NCBI RefSeq assembly: GCF_946886695.1
Contig: NZ_CAMPJD010000022.1
Span: 1 to 61,134, forward strand
DNA from: an uncultured Pseudoxanthomonas sp.
GTDB taxonomy: Bacteria; Pseudomonadota; Gammaproteobacteria; Xanthomonadales; Xanthomonadaceae
Length of the DNA: 61,134 nucleotides
Direction of reading: 5' to 3'
Shown: positions 15,656 through 24,499 of the stretch, one piece after another
How positions within the stretch are numbered: the stretch's first letter is position 1
Layout of the letters: every line of letters starts with the position of its first letter
Notes under the pieces: generated by a model
What the model saw: only the letters and a program-made list of their open reading frames with translations
Told to the model about the DNA's origin: nothing
The model's database searches: none
Program-made: the position numbers and the translations under genes

Positions 15656-16825
15656 ATGAACACGCCCAACCCGACCGTACGCCTGAAGAACGCCTGGCGT
15701 TCCAGCCACCCGTGGATCTTCCAGAAGCTGGTCGAGAAGCCCGCCGCCAAGCCCAAGCCGGGCACGGTCGTCGAGGTCGTCGGCGTGGACGGCGAGTGGA
15801 TCGGCCGCGGTTTCTACAACGGCCACTCGCGCATCGCCGTGCGCATCCTGGAAACACACCCGGACATTCCGGTGGACGCGGGCTGGTTCTCGCGCAAGAT
15901 CGCCGCCGCCGTGTCGCTGCGCCGCGACGTGCTGAAGCTCGATGCCATCAGTGATGCCTGGCGCGTGGTGCATGCCGAAGGCGACGGCCTGTCCGGCCTG
16001 GTGGTCGACCGCTATGGCGACCTGATCGTGGTGGAGTTCTTCGCCGCCGGCATGTTCCGCCACCGCGAGTGGATCTACGAGGCGCTGCGCGAGCAGTTCC
16101 CGGGTTGCCGCTTCCACAGCTTCGCCGACGAGCATGTGCAGAAGCAGGAGAGCTTCGAGTTCCACGGCAACACCACGACCGAAGCGGCCGTCATCACCGA
16201 GTACGGGGTGAAGTTCCGCGCCGATCCCGCCGGCGCGCACAAGACCGGTTTCTTCGCCGACCAGCGCGAGAACCGCGAGTGGCTGAGCCGGCAGGTGGAA
16301 GGCAAGACCGTGCTGGACCTGTGCTGCAACACCGGCGGCTTCGCGGTCTATGCGGCAGCGCGCGGCGCGTCCGAGGTGGTCGGCGTGGACATCGACCAGG
16401 ACGTCATCCAGATCGCCAAGGGCAACGCCAAGCTCAACAGCACGCGGCCGAAGTTCGTGCAGGCCGATATCTTCCCGTACCTGCGCGACGCGGCGAACCG
16501 CGGTGAGCAGTACGACGTGGTGATCCTGGACCCGGCCAAGATGACGCGCGACCGCGAGCAGGTGATCGCCGCGCTGAAGAAATACCTGGACATGAACAAG
16601 CTGGCGCTGGGCGTGGTGAAGCCCGGTGGCCTGTTCGCGACGTTCTCGTGCACCGGGCTGGTCAGCGAGGAACAGTTCCTCGACATGCTGCGTCGCGCCG
16701 CGTATTTCTCCGGCCGCACGATCCAGATCCTCAAGGTCGCCGGCGCCGGCCCCGACCATCCCTTCATGGCGCACGTGCAGGAATCGCGCTACCTGAAGGC
16801 GGTGTTCTGCCGGGTGGTCGACTGA
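15656..16825 (+). CDS. rlmI: RlmI-like 23S rRNA (cytosine-C5) methyltransferase
   Basis: A 389-residue class I rRNA methyltransferase. It has an N-terminal PUA domain (VRLKNAWRSSHPWIFQKLVEK to about residue 75), the SAM-binding motif LDLCCNTGGFAVYAA, VVGVDIDQDVIQIAKGN, motif IV VVILDPAKMTR, and the catalytic-Cys motif FSCTG. By family it methylates C1962 of 23S rRNA. The ATG at 15656 is preceded by a -10-like TAAAAT ending 7 nt upstream and no ribosome binding site, which suggests a leaderless mRNA. The gene is divergent from terC, whose riboswitch starts about 55 bp away. The next gene follows after 2 bp. Confidence 0.92.
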   Translation: MNTPNPTVRLKNAWRSSHPWIFQKLVEKPAAKPKPGTVVEVVGVDGEWIGRGFYNGHSRIAVRILETHPDIPVDAGWFSRKIAAAVSLRRDVLKLDAISDAWRVVHAEGDGLSGLVVDRYGDLIVVEFFAAGMFRHREWIYEALREQFPGCRFHSFADEHVQKQESFEFHGNTTTEAAVITEYGVKFRADPAGAHKTGFFADQRENREWLSRQVEGKTVLDLCCNTGGFAVYAAARGASEVVGVDIDQDVIQIAKGNAKLNSTRPKFVQADIFPYLRDAANRGEQYDVVILDPAKMTRDREQVIAALKKYLDMNKLALGVVKPGGLFATFSCTGLVSEEQFLDMLRRAAYFSGRTIQILKVAGAGPDHPFMAHVQESRYLKAVFCRVVD

Positions 16826-16827
16826 GC

Positions 16828-17508
16828 ATGCACGGCGCGCGGATCGTTCCGATCCTGCTCGCCGCACTGTTGGCAGGTTGCGCGTCGACGCCCCAGGCGC
16901 GTTGGCAGTCGCTGTCCGATGCGGACCAGTGGCGCAATGTGGGTGCCTCCACGCTGGACGCGCGCTGGCAGGTCCGCGGGAACGACCTTGTGCTGGCTGC
17001 TGCCGGTGGCGGCGACATCATCAGCGTCGGCACTTACGGCGACTTCGAACTGGAAGTGGAATGGCGCCTGCCGGCGGGCGGCAACAGTGGGCTGTTCTAT
17101 CGCGCGGTCGATGCCTCGCCCGTGTGGGCGCGTGCGGTGGAGTACCAGCTGCTCGATGACCGCGCGGCAGAGGATCGCATCGTGCCGAGCCATCGTGCCG
17201 GTGCAGTGTATGACCTTGTCCCGCCTGTCCGCGACGTATTGCGTCCGATCGAGGCCTACAACCAGACACGCATCGTCGCCTGCGGTCCGCGCGTGGAGCA
17301 TTGGCTCAATGGCGTGCGCGTGGCGACGTATGACACGGACAGCGGGGATTGGCGCAAGCGCGTGGCTGCCAGCAAGTTCGCCGGACAGGCGGAGTTCGCC
17401 AAGGCGCGTCGTGGCCACCTTGCATTGCAGGACCACGGCAACGCAGTGCACCTGAGCAATATGCGTATCCGGGCGCTGGGAGCGGATTGCAAGCCAGCTT
17501 CCCTGTAG
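16828..17508 (+). CDS. DUF1080 (3-keto-disaccharide hydrolase family) lipoprotein
   Basis: A 226-residue lipoprotein (lipobox LLAGC) with a concanavalin-like DUF1080 domain. Characteristic segments are GDFELEVEWRLPAGGNSGLFYR, VEYQLLDDRAAED, and the final GHLALQDHGNAVHLSNMRI. Family members bind or cut 3-keto-sugars and related glycans at the cell surface or in the periplasm. It begins 2 bp after the rlmI stop, so it is co-transcribed, although the functions are not related. Its stop codon TAG at 17506-17508 is the GTAG head of a REPIN arm. The REP insertion therefore sets the present C-terminus (KPASL). Confidence 0.85.
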   Translation: MHGARIVPILLAALLAGCASTPQARWQSLSDADQWRNVGASTLDARWQVRGNDLVLAAAGGGDIISVGTYGDFELEVEWRLPAGGNSGLFYRAVDASPVWARAVEYQLLDDRAAEDRIVPSHRAGAVYDLVPPVRDVLRPIEAYNQTRIVACGPRVEHWLNGVRVATYDTDSGDWRKRVAASKFAGQAEFAKARRGHLALQDHGNAVHLSNMRIRALGADCKPASL

Positions 17509-17639
17509 GAGCGACGTCAGTCGCGACCGCACGCCGACAGACATCTGGCGCGCCCTGAGATGAACACGCCTCGACGTCCCGGGATGTCGACGACATGCTG
17601 CGATGGTCGGCCGTGCGGTCGCGACTTACGTCGCTCCTA
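17504..17639. repeat. REPIN family A, copy A3 (supplies a stop codon)
   Basis: Left arm TGTAGGAGCGACGTCAGTCG overlaps the last codons of the DUF1080 gene. The right arm is GCGACTTACGTCGCTCCTA. It lies between the DUF1080 gene and convergent fabV. Confidence 0.9.
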
Positions 17640-17667
17640 GCAACGGCCGGCAAGGCCATTCGGACGC

Positions 17668-18885
17668 TCAGCTTTCCGGCGACAATTCGATGCAGTCGAA
17701 CTTCACGTCCGGATCCACATCGGCGTCGTAGTCCACGTCGCCGCGCTCGAAGCCGAACAGCTTCAGGAACTCGTGCTTGTAGTTGGCATAGTCGGTCAGC
17801 TGGAACAGGTTCTCGCTGGTGACCTGCGGCCACAGTGCCTTGGCCTGCGTCTGCACTTCGGGTTTCAGTTCCCAGTCGTCCAGGCGCAGACGGTTCTCGT
17901 CGTCGGTCTCCGCCGGGGCGCCGTCGGCGCGGTACATGCGGTCGCGATACAGGCGATCCAGCTGTTCGATGGTGCCTTCGTGCAGGCCGAGTTCTTTCAT
18001 CACCTTGAAGACGATGCTGATGTACAGCGGCATCACCGGGATGGCCGAGCTGGCCTGCGTCACCACCGACTTCAGCACGGCGACATTCGCGGTGCCTCCG
18101 GTGGCCTTCAGGCGCGCGTCCAGGCGCTGCGCCGTCTGGTCCAGGTCGACCTTCGCGCGGCCCAGCGCGCCGTGCCAGTAGATCGGCCAGGTGATGTCAG
18201 TGCCGATGTAGCTGAAAGCCACCGTGCGCGCGCCTTCGGCCAGCACGCCGGCTTGGTCCAGCGCATCGATCCACAGTTCCCAGTCCTGGCCGCCCATCAC
18301 GGTGACGGTGTCGGCGATCTCCTGCTCGGTCGCCGGCTCGATCGTCGCCTGGGTGATCTGGTCCTTGTTGGTGTCGATGGCGGTGGATGTGTACGGCGCG
18401 CCGATGGGCTTCAGCGCCGAGCGCTTCACCTCGCCGGTCGACGGCAGCTTGCGCACCGGCGAGGCCAGCGAATAGATCACCAGGTCGACCTTGCCGCCCA
18501 TTTCATTCTTGATCAGCTCGATGACCTTCGCGCGCGCCTCGTCGGAGAACGCATCGCCGTTGATCGACTTGCTGTACAGACCGGCTTCCTTCGCGAACTT
18601 GTCGAACGCGGCCGAGTTGTACCAGCCCGCGGTACCCGGCTTCTTCTCGCTGCCGGGCTTCTCGAAGAACACACCCAGCGTGTCCGCGCCGAAGCCGAAC
18701 GCCGCGCTGATGCGCGCTGCCAGGCCGTAGCCGCTGGACGCACCGATCACCAGCACCTTCTTCGGTCCGTCGGTGCGAACGCCCTGCGCGCGCGTGGCGG
18801 CGATCTGGTCACGCACGTTGAGCTCGCAACCGAGCGGATGGGTGGTGGTGCAGATGAAGCCGCGGACTTTGGGATGGATGATCAA
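17668..18885 (-). CDS. fabV: FabV, NADH-dependent enoyl-[ACP] reductase
   Basis: FabV performs the last reduction of each fatty-acid elongation cycle and is triclosan-resistant. The protein shows the N-terminal [14 protein letters not shown], the Rossmann segment [16 protein letters not shown], and the active-site Tyr-x8-Lys in [15 protein letters not shown] prefer a TTG start at 18885, which gives IIHPKVRGF as residues 2-10 and about 405 residues in total, as in Xanthomonas FabV. An ATG at 18921 would add 12 residues not typical of the family. No fabI-like gene is in the window. It stands alone and is convergent with the DUF1080 gene. Confidence 0.95.
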   Translation of the reverse strand: MIIHPKVRGFICTTTHPLGCELNVRDQIAATRAQGVRTDGPKKVLVIGASSGYGLAARISAAFGFGADTLGVFFEKPGSEKKPGTAGWYNSAAFDKFAKEAGLYSKSINGDAFSDEARAKVIELIKNEMGGKVDLVIYSLASPVRKLPSTGEVKRSALKPIGAPYTSTAIDTNKDQITQATIEPATEQEIADTVTVMGGQDWELWIDALDQAGVLAEGARTVAFSYIGTDITWPIYWHGALGRAKVDLDQTAQRLDARLKATGGTANVAVLKSVVTQASSAIPVMPLYISIVFKVMKELGLHEGTIEQLDRLYRDRMYRADGAPAETDDENRLRLDDWELKPEVQTQAKALWPQVTSENLFQLTDYANYKHEFLKLFGFERGDVDYDADVDPDVKFDCIELSPES

Positions 18886-19027
18886 CGTCGTAACCCGGGG
18901 GATGGTGTGCCTGCGCGGCATCTTAGTGCCGCAGGCGCCGGGAATGAAGCGTCACGCGTGCACACGCAGGCGTATGGATGCCGTATCGCGCGCAGTCGTG
19001 ATCACGCGCGCGTTGGCAGGATGGAGG

Positions 19028-20512
19028 TCAGTACCCTTCCTGCCGCAACGTCGCGTGCACCGCTTCGTGCCGCGGGTACAGCGCCTGCGGCGCCTTGCCC
19101 AGCAGGCTTACCACCACCACGGCCAATGTCGCGGTGATGACGCCGGGCACGATCTCGTACAGCGCGCTGCCGGTCTGCTTCCACAGCACCACCGTCGCCG
19201 CACCCGCGATCATGCCGGCCAACGCACCGTTGCGCGTCATGCGCTTCCAGAACAGCGACAGCACCACGACCGGACCGAAGGCCGCGCCGAAACCCGCCCA
19301 TGCATAGGCGACCAGTCCCAGCACGCGGCTCTCGGGGTCGCGCGCGATCCAGATGGCCAGCAATGCCACCGCCAGCACCGCCAGGCGACCGAACCAGACG
19401 AGTTCGCGGTGTCCCGCGCGTGGCCGGATGAAGCCACGGTAGAAGTCCTCGGTCAACGCACTGGAGCAGACCAGCAGCTGCGCCGACAGGGTGCTCATGA
19501 TCGCGGCCAGGATCGCGGACAGCAGCACGCCGGCGACCCAGGGATTGAACAGCAGCTCGGCCAGCACGATGAACACCCGCTCTGGATTGGCGTCCACCGG
19601 TGCCGCGACATCCGGATGGGCAGCGAACCAGGCGATGCCGAAGAAGCCGGTGGCCATCGCACCCATCAGGCAGAGGATCATCCAGGTCATGGCGATGCGG
19701 CGCGCGGGCGGAATGGTGGCAAGGTCGTCGGCCGCCATGAAGCGCGCCAGTACGTGCGGCTGTCCGAAGTAGCCCAGTCCCCATGCCGTGGCGGACACGA
19801 TGGCGATGATGCCGCCCGCCCCCACCCACTGCAGGCGCGCGGGATCGACCTGTTCGATCAATGTCATCGCCGAACCCGGACCGCCTGCACCGACGATGAC
19901 GAACATCGGCACCAGCAGCAGCGCGAAGATCATCAACGTCGCCTGCACGGTGTCGGTCCAGCTCACGGCCAAGAAGCCGCCGACGAACGTGTACGCAATG
20001 GTCACCACCGCGCCCCAGAACATCGCCTGTCCATAAGGCAGGCCGAACATGCTCTCGAACAGGCGCGCCCCGGCCACGATGCCGGATGCGCAGTAGATGG
20101 CGAAGAACACCAGGATCACCAGCGCCGACAGGATCCTCAGCATCCTGCTGCGGTCCTCGAAGCGGTGGGTGAAATAGTCCGGCAGCGTCAGCGCGTTGTC
20201 CGTGCGTTCGGTATAGACGCGCAGCGGGCCCGCCACGAACTTCCAGTTGCACCACGCACCGATCACCAGGCCGATGGCGATCCATGCCTCGGAAGCGCCG
20301 CCCAGGTAGAGCGCCCCCGGCAGACCCATCATCAGCCAGCCGCTCATGTCCGAGGCGCCGGCTGCCAGCGCAGTGACGTAACTTCCCAGCGAGCGTCCGC
20401 CCAGGATGTAGTCGTCGAATGTCCGCGTCCTTCGCCACGCGACGAAACCGATCCCCACCATCAGCAGCAGGTAGGCGGCAAAGGTGACGAGCAGCGGTGT
20501 GCTGACGGTCAT
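19028..20512 (-). CDS. putP: Sodium/proline symporter PutP
   Basis: A 494-residue sodium:solute symporter with about 13 helices. It has family segments FDDYILGGRSLGSYVTALAAGASDMSGWLMMGLPGALY (Na+ and proline site region) and LPDYFTHRFED, followed by helices with SALVILVFFAIYCASGIVAG and the late conserved VLLSAILAAIMSTLSAQLLVCSS. It imports proline driven by Na+. The ATG at 20512 fits the family N-terminus. putA is not linked. A 105-bp gap follows before fabV upstream of its start on the same strand. Confidence 0.93.
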   Translation of the reverse strand: MTVSTPLLVTFAAYLLLMVGIGFVAWRRTRTFDDYILGGRSLGSYVTALAAGASDMSGWLMMGLPGALYLGGASEAWIAIGLVIGAWCNWKFVAGPLRVYTERTDNALTLPDYFTHRFEDRSRMLRILSALVILVFFAIYCASGIVAGARLFESMFGLPYGQAMFWGAVVTIAYTFVGGFLAVSWTDTVQATLMIFALLLVPMFVIVGAGGPGSAMTLIEQVDPARLQWVGAGGIIAIVSATAWGLGYFGQPHVLARFMAADDLATIPPARRIAMTWMILCLMGAMATGFFGIAWFAAHPDVAAPVDANPERVFIVLAELLFNPWVAGVLLSAILAAIMSTLSAQLLVCSSALTEDFYRGFIRPRAGHRELVWFGRLAVLAVALLAIWIARDPESRVLGLVAYAWAGFGAAFGPVVVLSLFWKRMTRNGALAGMIAGAATVVLWKQTGSALYEIVPGVITATLAVVVVSLLGKAPQALYPRHEAVHATLRQEGY

Positions 20513-20680
20513 GCAGGATCCTTGATGTTCTGACGGGTGTTTCGCGGGAAGAGAGTCGTAGACCTGCAAGCCGCACCGTTGCGGGCTCCGGTCACATGCG
20601 TCTCATCCGAGGCCGCCCGCAGCCTAAGCGGCCCGGCCCCGCGCTGGCAATCGGCGCCGCACCACGCGATGCGGGGCCAC

Positions 20681-21319
20681 TCAGAGGTAGGACGATCGCG
20701 ACGGGTCGAAAACCTGCGGGTAGTGGTGCACATCCAGCAGGTCGAGGAACACATCCAGGCCCTCGTCCGATCGCACCAGGTCGTACTCCGCGTCCGACAG
20801 CAGGTGCACCACCAGCGTCTCTATGCCATGGCCGTGAAGATGCAGGTTGTCGAACAGGTGCCGGTCCGCCGCGACCGCGGGCGGCAGCAGCAGGAACGTG
20901 GAGAACGGCGAGGTGGCCAAGGGTGGCACGGGCATGGGCACGGTGTGGCCGTAACCCAGCCAGCTTCCTTCGGCGAACGGCAGCTTGGCCAGCCAGCGCA
21001 GCTGGGCGATGAAGTCCGGATGCGGCTCGCGGACGTACCAGAACAGCTCACGCGCGGCGGATTCATCGCCGTCATAGCCCGCCGGCATCGTCATCAGGCG
21101 GTCGCTCATGCCACTGGTGACCAGCACATGGCCGGTGTCGCCGCTGCCGGAGAACTCGCGTGCGTAGACGTGCACGTCCACGCGGTGCTGGCGGTCTCCG
21201 TCGCGGTCGACGTACTCGGGTTCGCCCAGCGCGTCGCGCAATGCGGCGATCCGCGCGCCGGCGAGTGCGGGCAGCGGATCGGGCGCGGCGCCCATCAGCG
21301 TGCGGAGGCGTTGCAGCAT
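20681..21319 (-). CDS. Suppressor-of-fused (SUFU) domain protein
   Basis: A 212-residue single-domain SUFU protein. Typical segments are VDVHVYAREFSGSGDTGHVLVTSGMSDRLMTMP, ELFWYVREPHPDFIAQLRWLAKLPF and LVVHLLSDAEYDLVRSDEGLDVFLDLL. In bacteria SUFU domains are often immunity proteins for polymorphic toxins. No toxin gene is adjacent here, so it is an orphan copy or has another job. The ATG at 21319 is preferred; an in-frame ATG at 21334 adds five residues. It lies between putP and divergent rmuC. Confidence 0.85.
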   Translation of the reverse strand: MLQRLRTLMGAAPDPLPALAGARIAALRDALGEPEYVDRDGDRQHRVDVHVYAREFSGSGDTGHVLVTSGMSDRLMTMPAGYDGDESAARELFWYVREPHPDFIAQLRWLAKLPFAEGSWLGYGHTVPMPVPPLATSPFSTFLLLPPAVAADRHLFDNLHLHGHGIETLVVHLLSDAEYDLVRSDEGLDVFLDLLDVHHYPQVFDPSRSSYL

Positions 21320-21482
21320 GCCGGCTTTCCCCAAGCGGTCAGTGCGCGGCGACTGTGCGCCGCCGGCTTGAATGGGTCAAGCCGCTTCTCCACGTCCCGT
21401 GACGCGGCGCGCGCTTCCTGTGCGAGGGCGTTCGCGTCGTGGCCGCCTCAGGCGGTGAGACGCCAGCGGCTACACTGTCGGC

Positions 21483-23057
21483 ATGGATTCCCAGACCCTG
21501 CTCGTCCTCCTGCTGATTCTCGTGGCCGCCGCCATCGTGCTGCTGGCGGTGCTGGTGTTGCGTCCGCGCGCCGGGAGCGGACCAGACGGTGACAAGCTGC
21601 TTGGTGACCTCGAAGCAGAACGTGCACGAAGCCAAGCGATCGCGGTGGAAGCTGCACAGCAACGTGGCTGGCTGGACGCGCTGCAAGTCGAACTCGATGC
21701 CGAGCGCGCGCGTTCGGTGAGCCATGCGAAGGAACTGGCTGAGGCAAGGCTGCGTATCGAGCGGGAAGTGACTCTATCCGCTGAGCGTGATGCGCAGTTG
21801 GGCGAACGTGTCGCCGATGCGCTGCAAGCCAAGCAGCGCATGACCGAACTGGAAGGGCAGCTGGAGAGTCAGCGTCTGGCGTACCAGCGCCTGCACGGTG
21901 AGCATGCCCAGATCGCCGCGGACCTCCAGCATTCACGGCAGGCGCAGCAAGAGTTGCGCACCTATCTGGACAGTGCTCAGGAGAAGCTGTCCGGTGCCTT
22001 CGCGGAATTGGCCGGCAAGGTGTTCGAGGAGCGAGGGCAGCAATTTGAGAAGAACGTCCGGCAGGCGACGCTTCAGTCACGCGTGGACATCGAGGGGCTG
22101 CTCAAGCCCTTCTCCGACAAACTGGGGGAGTTTCGCCAGCGTGTTGACACCGTGTATGGGGAGGAGTCGCGTGAGCGTGCGAGCCTGCTGGGCGCGGTCG
22201 GCGAACTGAAGACGCTGAATCAGGACATGGCCACCCAAGCCGCCGCGCTGACGAATGCGCTGAAAGGCAATGCGCGTATACGTGGCGACTGGGGCGAGTT
22301 GATGCTGGATAGCGTGCTTCGTGGGTCTGGATTGGAGGAGGGGACACATTACGAGCGCCAGCAGCACGCCGTGGACGACGAAGGGGGAAGATTGCGGCCC
22401 GACGTCGTCGTGAACTTCCCGGACCAGCGCAAGGTGGTTGTCGACAGCAAGGTCAACCTTATCGCTTGGCAGGAAGCAATGAATGCGGCGACCCCGGACG
22501 AGCAAGAGGACGCATTGCGTCGTCATGCGGTGGGCTTGCGCCAGCATGTGAAGGAGCTGGGCGACAAGAACTATCCGAAGGCGGTCGGGGAGAGTGCCCT
22601 AGACATCACTATCGCCTTCGTGCCTATTGAGGGCGCGCTTTCCGCTGCGCTTGGTACAGATACAGATCTCCAAGGGTATGCCTTTGATCGCAGGGTGGTC
22701 TTCGCGTCCCCCAATACTCTGATGGCGTTGCTGCGGGTCACTGAGCGCCTGTGGACGAGGGACAAGGTGCAGAAGCAGGCGCTGGAGATCAGCGAGGCTG
22801 GTGGACGTGTGCTTGACGCGCTGACGGCATTCCTCACCGAGTTCGATACGGTTGGCAAGCGGCTGGACGACGCCAGTCAGGCTTTCAATCGCGCCCGTAA
22901 TCGTCTCGCCGACTCCCCTCAGTCTGCGCTCCATCGCGCACGACGTCTCGCGGAACTTGGAAGCAAGGCGAAGCGCGCGTTGCCGCCAGAACTGCAGCCC
23001 GACACATTTCAGCAGCTCACGGCACCCGCCCGAGGCGATGACCACGACAAGGAGTGA
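21483..23057 (+). CDS. rmuC: DNA recombination protein RmuC
   Basis: A 524-residue protein with an N-terminal membrane anchor (LLVLLLILVAAAIVLLAVLV), a long coiled coil to about residue 200 rich in Glu/Arg/Ala, and the RmuC nuclease-like domain. The domain shows ALKGNARIRGDWGELMLDSVLRGSGLEEGTHY, LRPDVVVNFPDQRKVVVDSKVNL and IAFVPIEGALSAAL. It limits recombination between short inverted repeats. A -10-like TACACT ends 6 nt before the ATG with no ribosome binding site, so the mRNA is probably leaderless. Codon use in the second half is less GC-biased than in neighbouring genes. A good terminator follows. Confidence 0.95.
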   Translation: MDSQTLLVLLLILVAAAIVLLAVLVLRPRAGSGPDGDKLLGDLEAERARSQAIAVEAAQQRGWLDALQVELDAERARSVSHAKELAEARLRIEREVTLSAERDAQLGERVADALQAKQRMTELEGQLESQRLAYQRLHGEHAQIAADLQHSRQAQQELRTYLDSAQEKLSGAFAELAGKVFEERGQQFEKNVRQATLQSRVDIEGLLKPFSDKLGEFRQRVDTVYGEESRERASLLGAVGELKTLNQDMATQAAALTNALKGNARIRGDWGELMLDSVLRGSGLEEGTHYERQQHAVDDEGGRLRPDVVVNFPDQRKVVVDSKVNLIAWQEAMNAATPDEQEDALRRHAVGLRQHVKELGDKNYPKAVGESALDITIAFVPIEGALSAALGTDTDLQGYAFDRRVVFASPNTLMALLRVTERLWTRDKVQKQALEISEAGGRVLDALTAFLTEFDTVGKRLDDASQAFNRARNRLADSPQSALHRARRLAELGSKAKRALPPELQPDTFQQLTAPARGDDHDKE

Positions 23058-23111
23058 TGCCTCCTCCCGTTGGAGGGAGGTGCGCCGGCCGTCGTTGCCC
23101 CTCAAAGGACG

Positions 23112-23136
23112 ACGGCGCCTTCCGGCGCCGTTTTCC
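23112..23136 (+). terminator. Rho-independent terminator of rmuC
   Basis: Stem ACGGCGCC/GGCGCCGT with loop TTCC is followed by TTTTCCTT. It sits 55 bp past the rmuC stop and just before convergent mlaA. Confidence 0.85.
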
Positions 23137-23159
23137 TTCATCGCGGTACGACGTCGACC

Positions 23160-24167
23160 TCAACCGCCGCCGTTGATCTCCGGCATTGGCATGGCGTCCA
23201 CTGGCACCGTCGGGTTGTTCTCGTCCTGCAGGTATTCCGGCAGCTCGTTTTCGGTCTTCTGTTGCGTGCGATGGCTTTCGATCTGGTAGTTGCGGCGCTG
23301 CAGCCACGAATCACGGACCAGGGCGTAATCATCCACCGCACCCTCGCGCAGGCTGTCCAGCGACAGCAACTGCGCGCGCGTGTCGACCAGGTTGAGGCCC
23401 TGCAGGAAGATGCGTGTCTTGTCGTCCTCGATCTGCCGCACGGGACTGAGCGGCATGTCGCCGGCCATGCCGAAGACGTCGCGGATGGTGCGCGGGCCGA
23501 AGAAAGGCAGTTCCACGTAACGCGAGCGCCTCCAGCCCCACGTCCCCAGCGTCTGCCCGAAATCCTCGCTGCGGCGCTTCATCTTCAGGTCGCTGGCGGG
23601 ATCGAAGATGCCGCCGATGCCGACCGTCGAGTTCAACACGAACCGGCCGAGCGTCTGGGTTGCATCGCGCGGACGCCCCTGCAGCAGCTGGTTCACCATC
23701 GTCAGCGGCTGGCGCAGGTTGTCGAAGAAGTTGCCGACGCCCAGCCGCACCGGCCGGGGCACCGCCGCCACGTAGGCGCGTGCGAGCGGGCGGGCGATGG
23801 CGCGGTCCACCGCGTTGTTGAAGCGGTGCACCTTGCGGTTGAACTTCTCCCACGGGTCGTACGAGGTCGGTGCCTGGGCGGGTGCGGGCAGGGTGGGGTC
23901 GGCGACCGGGTCGTACGCACCCTGGCCGTAGATGGCGGCGAAGTCATCCTCGCCTTCCGACGTCGTGGCGACATCCGTTGCAGGTGCGGGTGCATCGATG
24001 CTCGCCGGATCGATCGGCGGCTCGGGCGGCAACGGGGCCGCTGCGGTGGCGGTGCTGTCGATCACCACGGCCTCGGCCGGCGCATCCGCCGACGGCTTGG
24101 GTGCCGACGCGCAGGCGGTCGCCAGGGCGGCCAGCAGGACCACGGTGGTGAGGCGGAACAGAGTCAT
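23160..24167 (-). CDS. mlaA: MlaA (VacJ) outer-membrane lipoprotein
   Basis: MlaA removes misplaced phospholipids from the outer leaflet of the outer membrane and passes them to MlaC. The 335-residue protein has a lipobox (LATAC, Cys19). A low-complexity Ala/Pro/Asp stretch follows to about residue 105, longer than in E. coli MlaA (about 250 residues). The VacJ domain itself includes YDPWEKFNRKVHRFNNAVDRA, VGNFFDNLRQPLTMVNQLLQG, FVLNSTVGIGGIFDPAS and DFGQTLGTWG. The C-terminus carries another polar extension. It is the last gene of the mla operon, 29 bp after mlaB, with AGGA upstream of the ATG. Confidence 0.95.
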   Translation of the reverse strand: MTLFRLTTVVLLAALATACASAPKPSADAPAEAVVIDSTATAAAPLPPEPPIDPASIDAPAPATDVATTSEGEDDFAAIYGQGAYDPVADPTLPAPAQAPTSYDPWEKFNRKVHRFNNAVDRAIARPLARAYVAAVPRPVRLGVGNFFDNLRQPLTMVNQLLQGRPRDATQTLGRFVLNSTVGIGGIFDPASDLKMKRRSEDFGQTLGTWGWRRSRYVELPFFGPRTIRDVFGMAGDMPLSPVRQIEDDKTRIFLQGLNLVDTRAQLLSLDSLREGAVDDYALVRDSWLQRRNYQIESHRTQQKTENELPEYLQDENNPTVPVDAMPMPEINGGG

Positions 24168-24196
24168 CCTGATTCCTGAAAAACGGCGGGGTGGGG

Positions 24197-24499
24197 TTAC
24201 GCGGGGAAATCCAGTTCCGGCGTCAAACGATAGGCGGCCTGCAGGTCGGTGAGGCCTGGGGGCTGTCCTTCAAAACGGGGAGCGGCGCCGCTGGCGCGCA
24301 GGCGTGCGGCCAGCTCGGCCAACAGTGCCAGCCCGGCGCTGTCGACGGTAGTGACGTTGGTCAGGACAATGCGTTGCACGCCGGCCAGCTGCGCCGAGAC
24401 CTGCGGCCACAGCGCCGCCGCCGCCGCGCGGTCCAGCGCGCCCGCGAACACGAGCGCCTCACCGTCCCGGCGGACGCTGGCGTCAGCGTCCGCTGGCAC
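24197..24499 (-). CDS. mlaB: MlaB, STAS-domain subunit of the Mla transporter
   Basis: A 100-residue STAS protein with the key loop VDSAGLALLAEL, whose Ser is needed for binding MlaF. It is the cytoplasmic activator of the MlaFEDB ABC complex. The start at 24499 overlaps the end of mlaC by 17 bp, so the genes are translationally coupled. Position between mlaC and mlaA matches the usual order. Family length is normal. Confidence 0.88.
   Translation of the reverse strand: MPADADASVRRDGEALVFAGALDRAAAAALWPQVSAQLAGVQRIVLTNVTTVDSAGLALLAELAARLRASGAAPRFEGQPPGLTDLQAAYRLTPELDFPA

Noticed and set aside
14276..16867. An 860-codon minus-strand frame over terC, riboswitch and rlmI.
   Set aside because: Crosses several real genes on both strands and shows no protein-family motif; a GC-bias artefact.
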